Origin: Pelomyxa schiedti | Taxonomy: Eukaryota > Evosea > Pelobiontida > Pelomyxidae | NCBI GenBank assembly: GCA_020536535.1 | Contig: JAHLWZ010000110.1 | Coordinates: forward strand, 1 to 47,069 | Direction of reading: 5' to 3' | DNA: 47,069 nt | Shown here: positions 30,901 to 43,500 of the stretch, piece by piece | Layout of the letters: every line of letters starts with the position of its first letter | Numbering within the stretch: position 1 is the first letter of the stretch | The notes under the pieces: generated by a model | Databases searched by the model: none | Seen by the model: the letters and a program-made list of their open reading frames with translations, nothing else | Told to the model about the DNA's origin: nothing | Position numbers and translations under genes: made by a program

Positions 30901-31494
30901 AGAGAAAAAGGCCAAATCAGAGAGGACCGTGAAAAGGAGCGAGCCAGTGAACGGGCAAGGGATACAGAGAGAATCGAGAAACACCTTGAAAAGGAAGCAC
31001 AAAGAACCAGAACTGTGGATAGCGAGGAGAGAAGCAAAGTAGTTCTCAAAGCTCAAAGGAGTCTAGATATCCCCAAAGACGAGCCATCTACCACACCCAA
31101 AAAAGAACCCATAGGAACCAAGTCCCACAAGGACCCAACGGAAAAGGAACCACCAAACGTTCCTGCAAAGGCTCCACACCAGCACTCCCCGGACACTGAC
31201 AAAAACCACAGTGACAGTGTACCGGCAGTTCCAACAGCAGAGAAGGAACCCCCCAAAGAAGTTCCACAGCCTGCAGAACCTGACCAACAGCAACCAAAGC
31301 CTAGGGAGCACAAACACCACCATCACCACAAGAAGAACAAAGAGGCCCCACAACCTGGAGACACTGACACACCACAGCCTAAACACAAGGAGCACAAACA
31401 CCACCATCACCACAAGAAGAGCAAAGAAGCTCCAGCCGAAGAAAACGCTCCACAACAAACCACTACAACCACAACACCTAACACTAAAAACTAA
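27910..31494 (+). CDS. RRM-RRM-SURP-CID-RS/His protein, U2SURP (SR140)-like
   Basis: The early exons join in phase (27910-28284, 28330-28647, 28702-28812, 28859-29113, 29155-29242, 29285 onward). An acidic/Pro-rich leader precedes RRM1 (RNP2 SLWVGSLHPE, RNP1 NCCFIKFE) and RRM2 (RNP2 NLWVGNVHPDA, RNP1 KNCAFVNFA). A SURP module follows (EKMAEFVVRDGISFEEMI, NPKMSFLSPTDPNHAYYRW). Then comes a CID (DEDTTELKSRLASLGPTKAS; FDHRLNVIYVINDILHHG-like; EKILRVLQIWSDKGIYEK). The C-terminus has RGRG repeats, an RS/RD/RE-rich stretch and two His clusters. In U2SURP the order is RRM-SURP-CID-RS, binding U2 snRNP; here there are two RRMs. The splice leading from SURP to CID near 29640-29710 is unresolved, because the CID opens in another frame. 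Pol II CTD binding by the CID is family knowledge. Confidence 0.85.
31306..31428 (+). repeat. Two-copy coding direct repeat encoding His clusters
   Basis: About 38 bp beginning GAGCACAAACACCACCATCA recur at 31306 and 31390, each giving EHKHHHHHKK followed by KEAP. They lie at the extreme C-terminus of the RRM-SURP-CID protein. They look like an internal duplication. Confidence 0.75.
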
Positions 31495-31578
31495 AGGTAA
31501 AGGGAAAAAACTAATTTTCTGCCGTTGGTTATTTTACTGTTACTTTTTTTACTTATTGAAAACATACAAAGCCGTGTG

Positions 31579-34500
31579 TTAGTGTTTGCTGGGCTTCTTG
31601 ATAAGAAGTGCAACCTCCTCAAGTTTCACAACTTCACACACAGACTAAAAGAGAGGCCACTTTGTTAGAAGGATGCAAACAAGGAAAGAAATTACCTTGG
31701 CAATTCCCTTGGCACATTTGATGAGGTTGGACTTGGCTGTTGGGTCGTCATTGACACTGGCTGCTTTGACTGCACACAAGATTTTCAGTTGCACCGAGAA
31801 GTTCTGTGCAGCACTGCACCAGCTTAGTATCTGTTCTTGTGTGCGGGGGTCTTGGCTGCAAGGGAAGTAAGGCAAATGGGGATGGTGAAGCGAGAAAGAT
31901 TTTTTACCAGCTGGCTGCACGTTGTTTGGCCTGCTCAATGAAGGTCTTAACCAATTCACCGATTTTCTTGCTGGCATCCAGTATTCCCTGTCTATCCTTG
32001 CTCTTGGCAGACAGTGCCAGCAAGGCAATAAACTCGGCAAGGGTGGAAGCAGTGCCCATTACAGCTGTCTGGAACCGGTTGATTTCTTTCTTATGGAACC
32101 AGATTACGTTACCTTGGGGGTATTTGCTGAAGACTGTGAGACCTGTAGCTCGATAGAATTTGCCGCTTGCATAATCTCATCCTGGGCCATTGCAGGTGTC
32201 TAAGGTGCTCAGTTCTCAGGAAGAGGGAAAAAAGTGGAAAAACCATGAGAGATTTCTTTTTGCGCTCCTCCTCTTCCTCTAATCTTCTTCTTTCTTCTTC
32301 CGCTCGCTGGGCCATACTATCTAGCTCTGAGACTATGGAGTTGGCAGCACTCTTAATTTTGTTAATACACGTGTCACATTGAGTCCTATCCGCACTAGAA
32401 GGTGTGTGCATGTATTCTACTATAGCCTTGGGGATAATTAATAACCTGTTGTATGGAGGGAAAAGGGAAAACCTGGGTAAGTTGAGGAATGCCTCTTTCC
32501 AGTGTGGCTGCATGCATAGTTACGTTCGTCTGCGCTGTAGTATCTGGAAGAGAAGCGTTTTTCACTACCGCCGAGTGTAGTAAGGCTTGGGAAATTGTCT
32601 CCTCCAACGAGTTCAAGCATGTTTCCGCCGCCTGGTGGTCGATAGGGTGATTCGTTGTTGTTGCTACTTCGGCAAGAGCACTAGAGAGCTTAGACACGGC
32701 AGTACCAAGTTGCTCGCCAGTTGTACGGATGATGTCTTCTGTTGTGCCAGACATCCCAGCCATTAATTTGCTTGCTATATCGGCTGCAGCCCCCGCAACT
32801 TCGGAAGGATTGTGTTCTGAAAATAGAGGTCAAAAGGGGGAAGAACGAATGTAAAAATACCGGAGGGCTCCTGGGTTTGCTTCTTTAATTTTGACAGTGC
32901 AGGCAGCAGATCTACAACAGGCTGTGGGGGGGCAGGCATTTTGGCGGTCTGTTGCTCAACTACGGCTACTATGGCTTGCAATTTCTTGTGGTTTAATGCA
33001 AGGTCCTTTGGTGTGCCAGTGGTATTTGCTTCCTTCAACTTCGAAGACTGTAAAAAAACGCATTCAGTTCAGTGAACTCTCAAAAAGTAGAGAGGAGAGA
33101 TACGGCATCAATCATCATCGGGAGAAGTTTTTTAAGGGAATCTTGAGGAGCAAAACATTCCAGAAGTTGCTCATTGGAGGTTTCTAGGGCCTTTGCCATG
33201 GCTGGGGGGAGGGTTGTGCCAGATACAAGACAGGTTTGCAGGGGCTCAACCATCTTAGGAGATTTCAAAAAAAAACTAGGGGAATATGTGAATACCTGGC
33301 TCACATCGAGTGCAATCTGTGCGGAAATAGGTGCAAAAGTAAGGGCATCTGTTTTGGCCATTTGATTTACACAGTCAATGTACTGAGGTCCGAGTGCCTG
33401 GTGAAACATTGGTGATTTTTTGGAGACGAACGGGGAGAAGTACATACAAGGAGAGTTTGAGTGGCATCCCGCTTTGTTGTGAGAGAGGGATGTGATAAAT
33501 CTGCAACGGCCTGTTGCACAACACAAGCACATTGCAAAACTTGGGTACCCGTGGCATTAGAAGGATGTTGGAGTTTGGCGCACATTTTATTCAGATCATC
33601 CATAATTGCAGAATTCTTAACAGGTGGAAGTTAAATACTGAAAAGCGGCCACAAAGAGAAGTACCAGTTTCTTGACTGCAGGAACCTTACTATCATCAAC
33701 AGAAGGAGCCGACATCATTCCAGAGAACTCTTGTACGTGTCCTGCAAGCTTAGCTGTCAAGCTCTTCATTTCTTCAGCTTGTACTGGACTGGCAAAGGTC
33801 ACGGCTCGAGCACCCAAGTCCTCAGCATGTGCAAAAGCAATTTTCAGTGCCTACTAGAGATCAGTCGTGGTAATGGTGAGGTTTGTCAACCTCGGCGTGA
33901 TTCCTTGCTTGCATTACTTGTTTATGTTGCAGGGCACTAACAAGTTTGTCCATTTGGCTTTTTATTTGACCAACAATAACCAACGGTGTATCTGACAATT
34001 TAATTGTATCAGTTAACATAGGCTTCATTTCTCTGGAAGGTCGTGAGGTTAAAAGAGGGAAAAAAAAGTAAGAACCTAATAATGGCTTGAACTTGTACAG
34101 TGGAAACGGGTGTTATTTTTGCAGAATCAACCATCTTCTTGAATTCTCCAGAAATCTGATGAATGTTACAACTCATTGTAACCAGAAAGCAACCTTTTGC
34201 AAATCTTTGGTTGTTTTTTTCAGGGCCAGGGTTTTGAGAACAGGGGTCGCAGGGCTCTCCACAAGAGAGTGTTCAATTGTAGTTACAGCCGATTGTAGCA
34301 TTTCGAGTTGTTCTTGCTGGTAGACGCCTGCACTACTAGAATATTAAAAAGGGTCCAGGTTTTTTGTGTGCAATACGTAGGAGGTGAACTCAATGCGGTC
34401 GAGAGTGTTGTTAAAGAATCCATGAACGAAGTTAGAGAGGGTTTAGAGCTGCAGCAATCTGTAAGTGAAGAAATGGTAGCAAGGGCCTGGAGTGAAATGA

Positions 34501-37500
34501 GGAATGAAATGAACAGTTGAATAAAGATTGACTTACCTCTGGGAGAGAATTCCCAGATAACGCAGCTTGCACTTGAGATGGGAGTGCCTTGTGACCCTCC
34601 TCCACAAGTTTGCATTCGTGAAGTAGATGGACTTTCCCAACTGGGGTAACCACCGCTAAATCGGCTTCCATTCTATTCACGTGGCTTGGTAAAGTGAATC
34701 AGTGAAGAGAACAGGAACCTTGTCAAAACAAGTTTCTTCGAGAGAGTCTCTCGAATTTCGGGAAGAAGCTTATTGGCGATTTTAGCATCCCGTGCTTTTA
34801 GACTGGCCCCAAGTTCGGTCAGTTGGGTAATCAATGAAGAATTGAATCCCATGAGAGCGGTATAAGGATCGGATATACAATTTAAGCATCTGTCTTTCGT
34901 TAGAGAAAGAAAGGGCAGAAAAACCAGCAACCTTGCAGCGACCAGTGAAAGTGCTCGGTACTCTGCTTGTTGATTGGTGTCCTCAGGGTGGGCCATCACA
35001 CCTTCCGCAATACTAACCAATTCTGCGGCTAGATGGCTGAGTTGATCTGCAGCAACCTTAAGTTTGGACTTTTCTTCAGAATTTTTGCTCTGTTTGGCCA
35101 AAGAGTAGGCCAAGGCTTTCTGTGCAGCAAAATTGGAATGAAGTTGTGTGGCGGCATGAAGAAAATCAGCATTGTTGCGTGAAAGAGCGGCAGTCAGGAG
35201 ATCCGTTATATTGGTAAGGCAAGAATTGGATCTGTTATCAACTGGAACCACATGTGAGGAAATTGTGAGAGCCTCTTCAGCTGTTGCTATCAACATATTC
35301 AGTGCCTGTACTTGGAATGAGGTTTTTTGTTTTTTGTTTTTCTTCAAGATCGGACCTCAGAAGAATGACAGGTGAGGAAGTCTTTTGCAGCAACAGGGAT
35401 TGCTTTAGAGGACTTGTTGAGACTTTCGGCCAGGGTGAATAGTTCTACTGACTTCAAAGGATCAACACATGAAACAGCCATACTAGCAACAAGAGCTGCT
35501 TGTTGCTTTAGCAAATTGCTCGCTTTCTTTTGGCTGCTACTGACAGTGGCGTCATCACTTAAGAGGACGTTTAGTTGGAGAAGGGATAGCGAAGAGTACT
35601 TAGAGCGGGCAGCGTTGATAAGCTCAGCAATTTCCATATCCAGTTCTTTGTTGATTTGACGAGCATTATCTTCAAATGACTCTGTCACGCTCAGAATATC
35701 ATCCACAAGGCGTTTTGCCTTGGATATCTCACCTGAAAGCAGGTTCTAGAGGTTTGAGCATTAAAAAAAAGTATGGCTTGTCATAGATGCGCACTATTGG
35801 TGTGGCCTGTAAGGTTTTGGGTGTGACACTCATTTCAGTTGCAAGAGCTGCAACTAAAGGTGTCTTGGCATTGCGTTTCACTAGAGCGACAAAATCGGTA
35901 ACTTGTGTATTTAGCTCGTTCCATGTGTTTGCAGCGTCAGTTGCTTGATTTGCCATTCGAGCGCGTTCATACTATTGATAATGACTTTGTGATAAGTACA
36001 ATAAAAACACACATTTTCCAAGAGGTTGACAATTGTAGGCACTGCCATCAAAACTTGAGCACTAGAACTTGTACACAACATCATAGAGTGTAATGCATTA
36101 TTTCCTCTGCTGATTACATCTTCTAACTCACTGGTAGATGCCCCAGACCGAGAGAAAGTTGTAAGTTTCTGAGCCACATAACCCAAGTCCGTTATCGCTG
36201 AAGCAAGGAGATCTTTGTGTGCAGGGTCTAAATCTGAGGTGCACAGAGTTTGAGCCAGACCGAGGAGCTCACGGGCTTGTCGAGAAGTTTGTCTGGGAAA
36301 AATTAGATTGCCAACATAACCATAAGAGAAACCGGAAATTTTCTGCAGATGGGTTGGTCTTTAAATTGGCCAAACTATCTTTAAAACTGGTGACAACTTT
36401 GATTACATCGGAGTCTTTTGGGGGAGGCAGGCATATATTAGTAATGTTGTTGCACATTGTCCCTAATGTAGCCAGTGTGGCTGTGGCTGTTGCCTTTGTT
36501 GCGCTAGTTGGGGTATTGCAAACAGAGGCAATTTGTGGAATGAGTGTCGCGGAGACTTTAGTGGGATTCTCTAAAATCACTGGTTCACTCAGAGTCTGAG
36601 GGGGGAATAAGATCAATCTAAAGGAAAGGGAGTACTTCAGCTAGTGATGAAGCCAGTAGGTAGTGCTTTTTAATATCGTGATGTAATTCTTCAGCAAGTT
36701 GGGAGACAAGATGGTGTGGTGTTGCTTTGTCAATTGTTTCAATCATTTGTGTGAGTTTCTGGCAGCTGACTTGAATCTGTAGTTGCTTTAGAAGGCGCAC
36801 TTCCAGTAAGAACTAACATGTTTATCTAAGTCGGCAAGCTGTGCTTCTAGTGGAGAGCGATATGCACTGACAAAATCACTGGAATGAGTTTTAATGTTTT
36901 TTAGTGCCACAGCACACAACTCCTACGAAAAGTTATGTTTTTTACTTTATGTTCTACGAACCTGTGCAGCAGAATCATCTGGATTTACTAGAAGACGAGC
37001 AGAGGCTTCTTTTGCCTCTTTGGCAGAAGCAAGTAACTGCATCTGTATTTCAGATACATACTTCGCTTCATGTGGCCTTAAACTTGATTCTTGCCCATGA
37101 CAAAGAAGAACGATACGCGGGATTTGTTCTTCGACAAGTGTTGCAATCCTGTGTCAATGTAAGAAGTACAAATGAGTATTGGGAGAAACCTGGAATTCAG
37201 AGCATTCAAATCCCCATTTTTCAAACTTTCTGTTGCTCTGCTTACTGTATCATTGATGGCATCTTGGGTAGACGGGATCATCTCTGAAATTGGAAGAATG
37301 GCACTAACTATCTAAAAAAAAACCGGTAATACTAAATGTGTGATTGTGGGGAATTACCTCAGCATTAACAATACTTGCTTTGTGGAGATTGGTATGCAAG
37401 TCTTTCAATGCAGCAGTGTCTCCCTGAAGCGAGGATTGGGTAGCTGAGCAGATAGGCTTTGTCAGGTGGGTAAGTGTTGTCAAATTTGTTGTCACGTCAG

Positions 37501-40500
37501 GCTTTTGTGATAGTGCTTTGGCAGCAGACGATTCACGAACCACCAGTGCGGGGAGTTGGCCAGCAACACCCAGAGCATCAGCATGTCCTATGAGGAGGTC
37601 AAGAGAACATTTCAAGTGTTTTATAATATACTGATTACGGAAAGAGCCTCCAAATCTTCCAAAGAGTGTTCCATAGCCGTGGCTATAAGAAGGAGATTTT
37701 CTTTTGGATCTTCCGACTCAAGTGTACCTGTGTGGCTTTTAATATTTTTTTTTGTCTCGATGTTTTGTTGCCACACCAGCTTTTCCTTGGGCAACACAGG
37801 CCAGCTTCCCCAGAGATTTTTGAGCAGCGGAAATTTCATGAACAAGGTCTTTAATTTTAGCAGAATCGGATGGATCGCCACAAGCAACGAGGAAAGTACT
37901 AGACACTTTACTCACGTCACCTGTAACACATTCCAAAGAGCCAAGAATCTACAAAAACTGTGAAGGATTTTTATGATAGTGGGAGGCTACATGTTTTTTA
38001 TAGCTTGGGTCCACTGAGCACTCTTCAGCAATCTGAACGGTGAGTGCGAGAGATTTGACCATGCTGTCTATATTATTAATAGCCTCGTTTGCTTTATCTG
38101 TATCGGAAGAGACTTGGTCTTTTAATGCTTCTAGTGCTTTTTGGAGGGAATTCACTGCAAAACTATGAGATGAGAATAAATAGATGGAGGAAAATAACAT
38201 TTTAGTAGAAGTTTATTTGCAGCCTCAGGCATTACACAAGCTAAAATGGAAATGGCATCAGATCTGGCAGAATTAAGAGCCTTTGCAAGTTCCCTTTTAC
38301 TCGATTTGCTGCTGGGATGGGATTGATATTTAGCAATTGCTTTTGAAATGGAAGAAGGCCAGTCATTGAGGCGCTTAGTGAGAGTAGTGATTGTGGCTCT
38401 GAAAAGTCAAATATGTAAAGAAGTAACGCAATGGAAACCGTTTCATACTTAGTTTGTTCATCATCTGACACTTCAGCAAGTGCTTTTGCATATTTAGTGT
38501 ACTTGCCAACCAGCCCACTGAATTGCTTTTTAATGTTGGTTATGTTGGAATTACATGATGGAGTTCAAATGCAAACCTCTGTAAGTTTGGCAGTTTTTTC
38601 AGGGGAGGGGAGTTCTGCAAAATTGTGAATAACCAGATCAATTTCTTCCATGAGATTTTCAAGTTCTGTAGTAACAGGAAAGGCTGTTACAATGAGCTTT
38701 TTTGTTGAAAGACGTAAATTAGGACATTCCATTTCGATTACAAGTATACCTTGTTGAGTTTCTTATGAGTGTCATTTAATTCCTTTTCCAAGCTTTGTTT
38801 CTTTTGAGGTGAGAAGGAAGAGGTCGACGAAGCGGAGGTATTAAATATTTTTGCGGATGAGTGCATCTCTTCTGCAGTTGATGCAAATAACTTCTTGTTT
38901 TCTGGTGGCCTGTTTTGAGAAGAAACAACCATGCTTAGCATTGAAAGCATCTCTGTAACGGCTGATGCTTGCTACTTAAAGTTAGGCAGATGAAAAAGCA
39001 CCTAGAATAGAACTTTGAGAGAACTGCAGGCATCAGAGTGGTTGGTTCCCGTAACTGCAACCTTGGTGGCTTCTAGAATAGCTGAGGATTGTTCAAATGT
39101 ATCCAAAAGTTTTGCTGTGGCATCACTTGCTATACTTTGTGCTACAGCCCTGACATCATGAGTGAAATAAGTTTCAAGAATGGCGTTACATTTTAAGGGT
39201 TTTTGTAGCCTCACGGACGGCAGTTTCTGCTTCTTTTTGAGTGGCTGCTCGCCCATAGTTCTCGTCTATCTTCTCAGCACATAACGCTATTACCTCCGAG
39301 GTGCCAGCAAGAGTGGCCCTATGTCCCTCAGATGGAGAAAGGGTTGTTCCAATTCGAACTATGGAAGAAAAGGCTTTGATGTCTCCATCAACAACATCGC
39401 TGGCGTCGTCAATTTTTGGCTGATTGTAGGTATCAAGTACAGCTTCAAACCTAAAAGGTGTAAAGAAGGAAGACTTTAATATAGGAAAAGTTGTACTTTT
39501 CAATTTGTGATCTGGCAAGCGTAGCAGCAGCTAAGAGATCGCTGTCTGATGGAGATGCAACAAGGGACGCAAGTTTATTGGAAACGGCAATAAGTTTAGA
39601 AGATACTGTCTCAACTTTATCGATATCTCCCGTCTCAAGTGCTTCAACAGAAGAGGAATATAGCTCAGATTCCAGTTCAGTCAATTCAGCAAGAATACTC
39701 TCCACTTCAGGGAAGGTACAACCCAACTCGGCTGCTTCTTTTTGCAGTTGCTTCACACACTCGCGTTGCTCTTCCAATGTTTGGGCAACTGTTGCAGAGG
39801 CAGAATCATTAGCACTGCTATCGAGCCGGGAAACGGCAGAGACAATACTCTTCAAGGCATCCTCCAGAAGTTTGGCACAAACAAGGACACGCTCCCGTGG
39901 ATTCATATGGGCAGGCATTGGAGTTGTGGCGGCGTTCAAAAGTGGCCTAAGCTCTTCAATTGCCGTGTTCATTCTACGTTGTAGCTCAGAGTCACTAGGG
40001 GATGCTCTTAGAGTAGAAAAGGATGAAGTAAGATTGCGGTTGGCTGCTTCCAAGGCAGCCAAGAGCTTGTTGCGGAAACGTTTTTCGCGTGGATTTCTAT
40101 TTTGGTTAAGAAATAATAACAAAAAATTCTTAGGTACACGCAAGACTCCACAATGTGCCTTGATACCAACATATGTTTTGGTAGCTGAATGGCGAGCTGA
40201 GAAGCGGCATAGCCTGCTTTGTCACTTCTTGCCTGACCTTGTTTTTTTCCCTAGTCAGTATTTTTCCCCTTTTCTTTGCAGCTGCAAACCTGCACAACAT
40301 TCGTCTTGTAAAACTGATAAATGTCCAAGAATGTCTTTACAACTGTTCTCAATAAATTGCATTGGGTTCCCTAGAGAAGCCATGATCATCTGCAGTTGAT
40401 TTCAGGAAAGTAGACTTCACAAACTTGACGAAAAATAACACTTACCTGCTGATTCCCTGATTGCATCTTTGCCAACAAAGGATTTATTTCATCAAATGAG

Positions 40501-43500
40501 GATGTGTTCATTCTCATGAGTTCTTGAATATGTGCTGTAGCATCACTAAGCCATTGTTGCTTGCTAGGATTAACGATTCCAAGCAACTCAGATAAAGCCA
40601 TTTGCCTTTCTGCAATTTTCTTCATTTGAAGCAGCAACTATAAAATCGTCAACTACAAAAGGGATGGGGTTTATGTGATGACCTGTTTTGCTCGTTCAAG
40701 ATCTCCCCTTTTAAGAGCATCCTGGAGTTCAGCAGATAACTGATCCATGAGAACAAGATTATTCATGAATTCTTCCTATGGAGAATGAAACGGGGTTTGT
40801 TTGGTATCTTATCCAGTACCTCCAGTGGTACAATTTGTGATACTAACAGTTTTATTTCTGTCATTGATGCTTCTAAAGTTCTGTGTACGTTATCGTCTGA
40901 AGGAGACGATAGCAGAGCATTCGTTGCTTGTGACAGGACAGAGAGTAACTGAGGTAGTCGAAGGCTAATTTTATTGAGAAGGACCTTCCGCTCTGGTGGT
41001 GTGCTGGAGAAATGTCAAAGTAATAGGGAGAACAAGAGGAAAAAATACAATTGTGCATTAGATATAGTTATTGCCACCATGGTCTCCAAGTCAATCAAAT
41101 CGCGGGTACAGGCTAGTGCAGCTCCTGCTTGATATTTGGCTGGTGGGAAGAATTCGCAACTTCCAATGCTTGTTTCCAATCGGTGGAGTTGATGGAATAG
41201 AGATACACCAGAAAATATTGCCTTGGAGAAATTAGATTTTGTGTACTTTCTCTCTTATAACAACCTGATCTGTGGTGTTCACAACAGAAGCACACTTCTC
41301 ACGCACTGTTCCAAGCAAGTCTCTTAAACTCTTGAAGTGGGAATAAGAAGTTGCATTCCTTTAATGACTGATACCTGCACATAAGTGGCACTGGACAGAG
41401 CACTTTTTGTAGAGTTTGCAACTATACGCAGAAAGGCTGAAAGGTCTTGACTTGTTTCTTCCAACATAAGAATATATTCAAGGTCTTCTGTGGAATCACA
41501 AGCCCACCTAAAAATGTCAACGACAAATTGTAAGTTGATTTCTATACCCTGCAATAATCATCTGATGTTTAACGAAGGTTGTGAACAACTCTAAAAATGA
41601 ACTAGCTTCCTGGTCATTTTGTGATGAAACAGAAGCTAATAGTTTTTGAGAGAAAATGTCAATTTGCGCCATGTTGAATATAGCAGCAACACCACAGTTC
41701 ACGATCTAGATTCAAGTAAATAGGAAATCACACATTTATGAGATACCGTGGAATTTGCTGCATTTAAATCATGGAGAAGCTGAAGAAATTCAGTTTGTGC
41801 TGAAGTATCATCAGGATAGTCGGTAACAGCTTGCAGTGACGAGGCAATGAGGATTGGAGCATGCTCGATTTTCTTCGCGGCAATGGTAATCTTTTTCCTG
41901 TAAATGGAGGAGATTTTTTTTTCCAATAGACCTGATTCTGGATGTTCGGGTCTTCATGTGTCATGGCCATGATTTCAGCTAACTCACCATGCTTAGGAAA
42001 TGTTTCCCAAAGAGAGCTGACTAAGCTATCCATTTCTTCCTGAAAAATCTTAGAGCAAAATTCACACACCACTCATACTTTGGGTTTCCCTCTCATCTGT
42101 TTCAGTGCTTGGAGTTTATTTGCAATGCCAAAAGTTCTTGTGGTAATATCTGGCAGCTTTACGGAATGGGTTTTGATGAGGAGGTCCATAGCCTTCAGGA
42201 TATTTTCAATTTCGACGTTGTAAGCAATCGAACTTGGTGTTGGAATAAGCTAACTATGTGTCAGAAAGAGAGAGAAATCAACACCAAATACACCTGTTGA
42301 AGGTACAAGCTGACAGTCTCCAGATTCGTTGCAGTGTCTAATAATGTGAGTGCACGGTACTCAGTGGGACAAACAGCAGCCAATAATTTGGCATTCTCAG
42401 CTTGGTTTGGTATCATATCTTCCAACTCCCTGAACGAGTGTTATTTCGATTTCAAAATAGGTGACAAGTTACATCATAAGGTCGACTAAGGTTTCATCTG
42501 CTGTTGAATAAGCTTGAAGCATATTTTTCAGGGTTGAGTTCAATTTTATGGTATCAGCAAGCACCTTTTGCAGGAGTGAATGTTGTTACAGTTTTTCTAA
42601 TTCATGATGCATACCTGTTCTTCACTCCAAACAAACCTTCTCCATGCTGGGAGAGAAGAACAAGAGGCACAAATAGCGTTAGCATTTTCTCTCAAAGAAT
42701 CCATGTGGGAAAGTAAATTTTCAAATTTAGAGCTAGAAGTTTCGTTAGAAACAATATTCTGTTTATTGAACCTACGAATCTCTGACTGCCTCATCAGTAA
42801 CCCCACTAAGTTCGACAATAAGCCTCTCTAGTTTCGCGACAGCAGATTTTACACCCTTTTTTTTTTTTGTTGGTTGGTTGTTGGTAGTTTAAATGGTAGC
42901 TGAAACCTTGATATCCTTAACTCGGCTAAAACGTTTATGGGCAGCTTTGCCAATGAGTAAAATGTGGTTGGCGCGGGCAGATATATTTACTTTGGCTTTT
43001 TCAATTCTCGGAGATTTTTTTGTCCGTGCAGCCCTTCAATAAATTAAAAAAATTAAAGGCTTTAACTTACAAACACACATTGCAATTTCATCAATAACAA
43101 AAGTGAATTTCTTTGTATAATCACTAGCTAGCAACTCTGGAGAGGAAGACCATGCAACAATTTCAGTGAGGTTCATCTGTTAAAGATAAAGGTCATTTTG
43201 TTTCTTAAGCTTAATGCAATTAATGCTTACCACAAGCTGGGTAACAAAATTTTCAAATTGCATAGTATTTCCAGTGGTAAAGAGTTCTTTGGATTCAGCC
43301 TCAAGTGCAGGAAGAGAAATAGTTTCAAGAAGTTGCATCACTTTTGCTTTACACTCTTCATCCTGTTTTGTGTGTCAGTTTAACTAGAGTTCGTAAACAT
43401 GATACTTTGATCTGGTTAATTACGTAGCCAAGATGCGACTTGAAAGCAGAAATTGCTACACCACATTTTCTATTGTGCTTTGACAGGTCTATTGCTGTCA

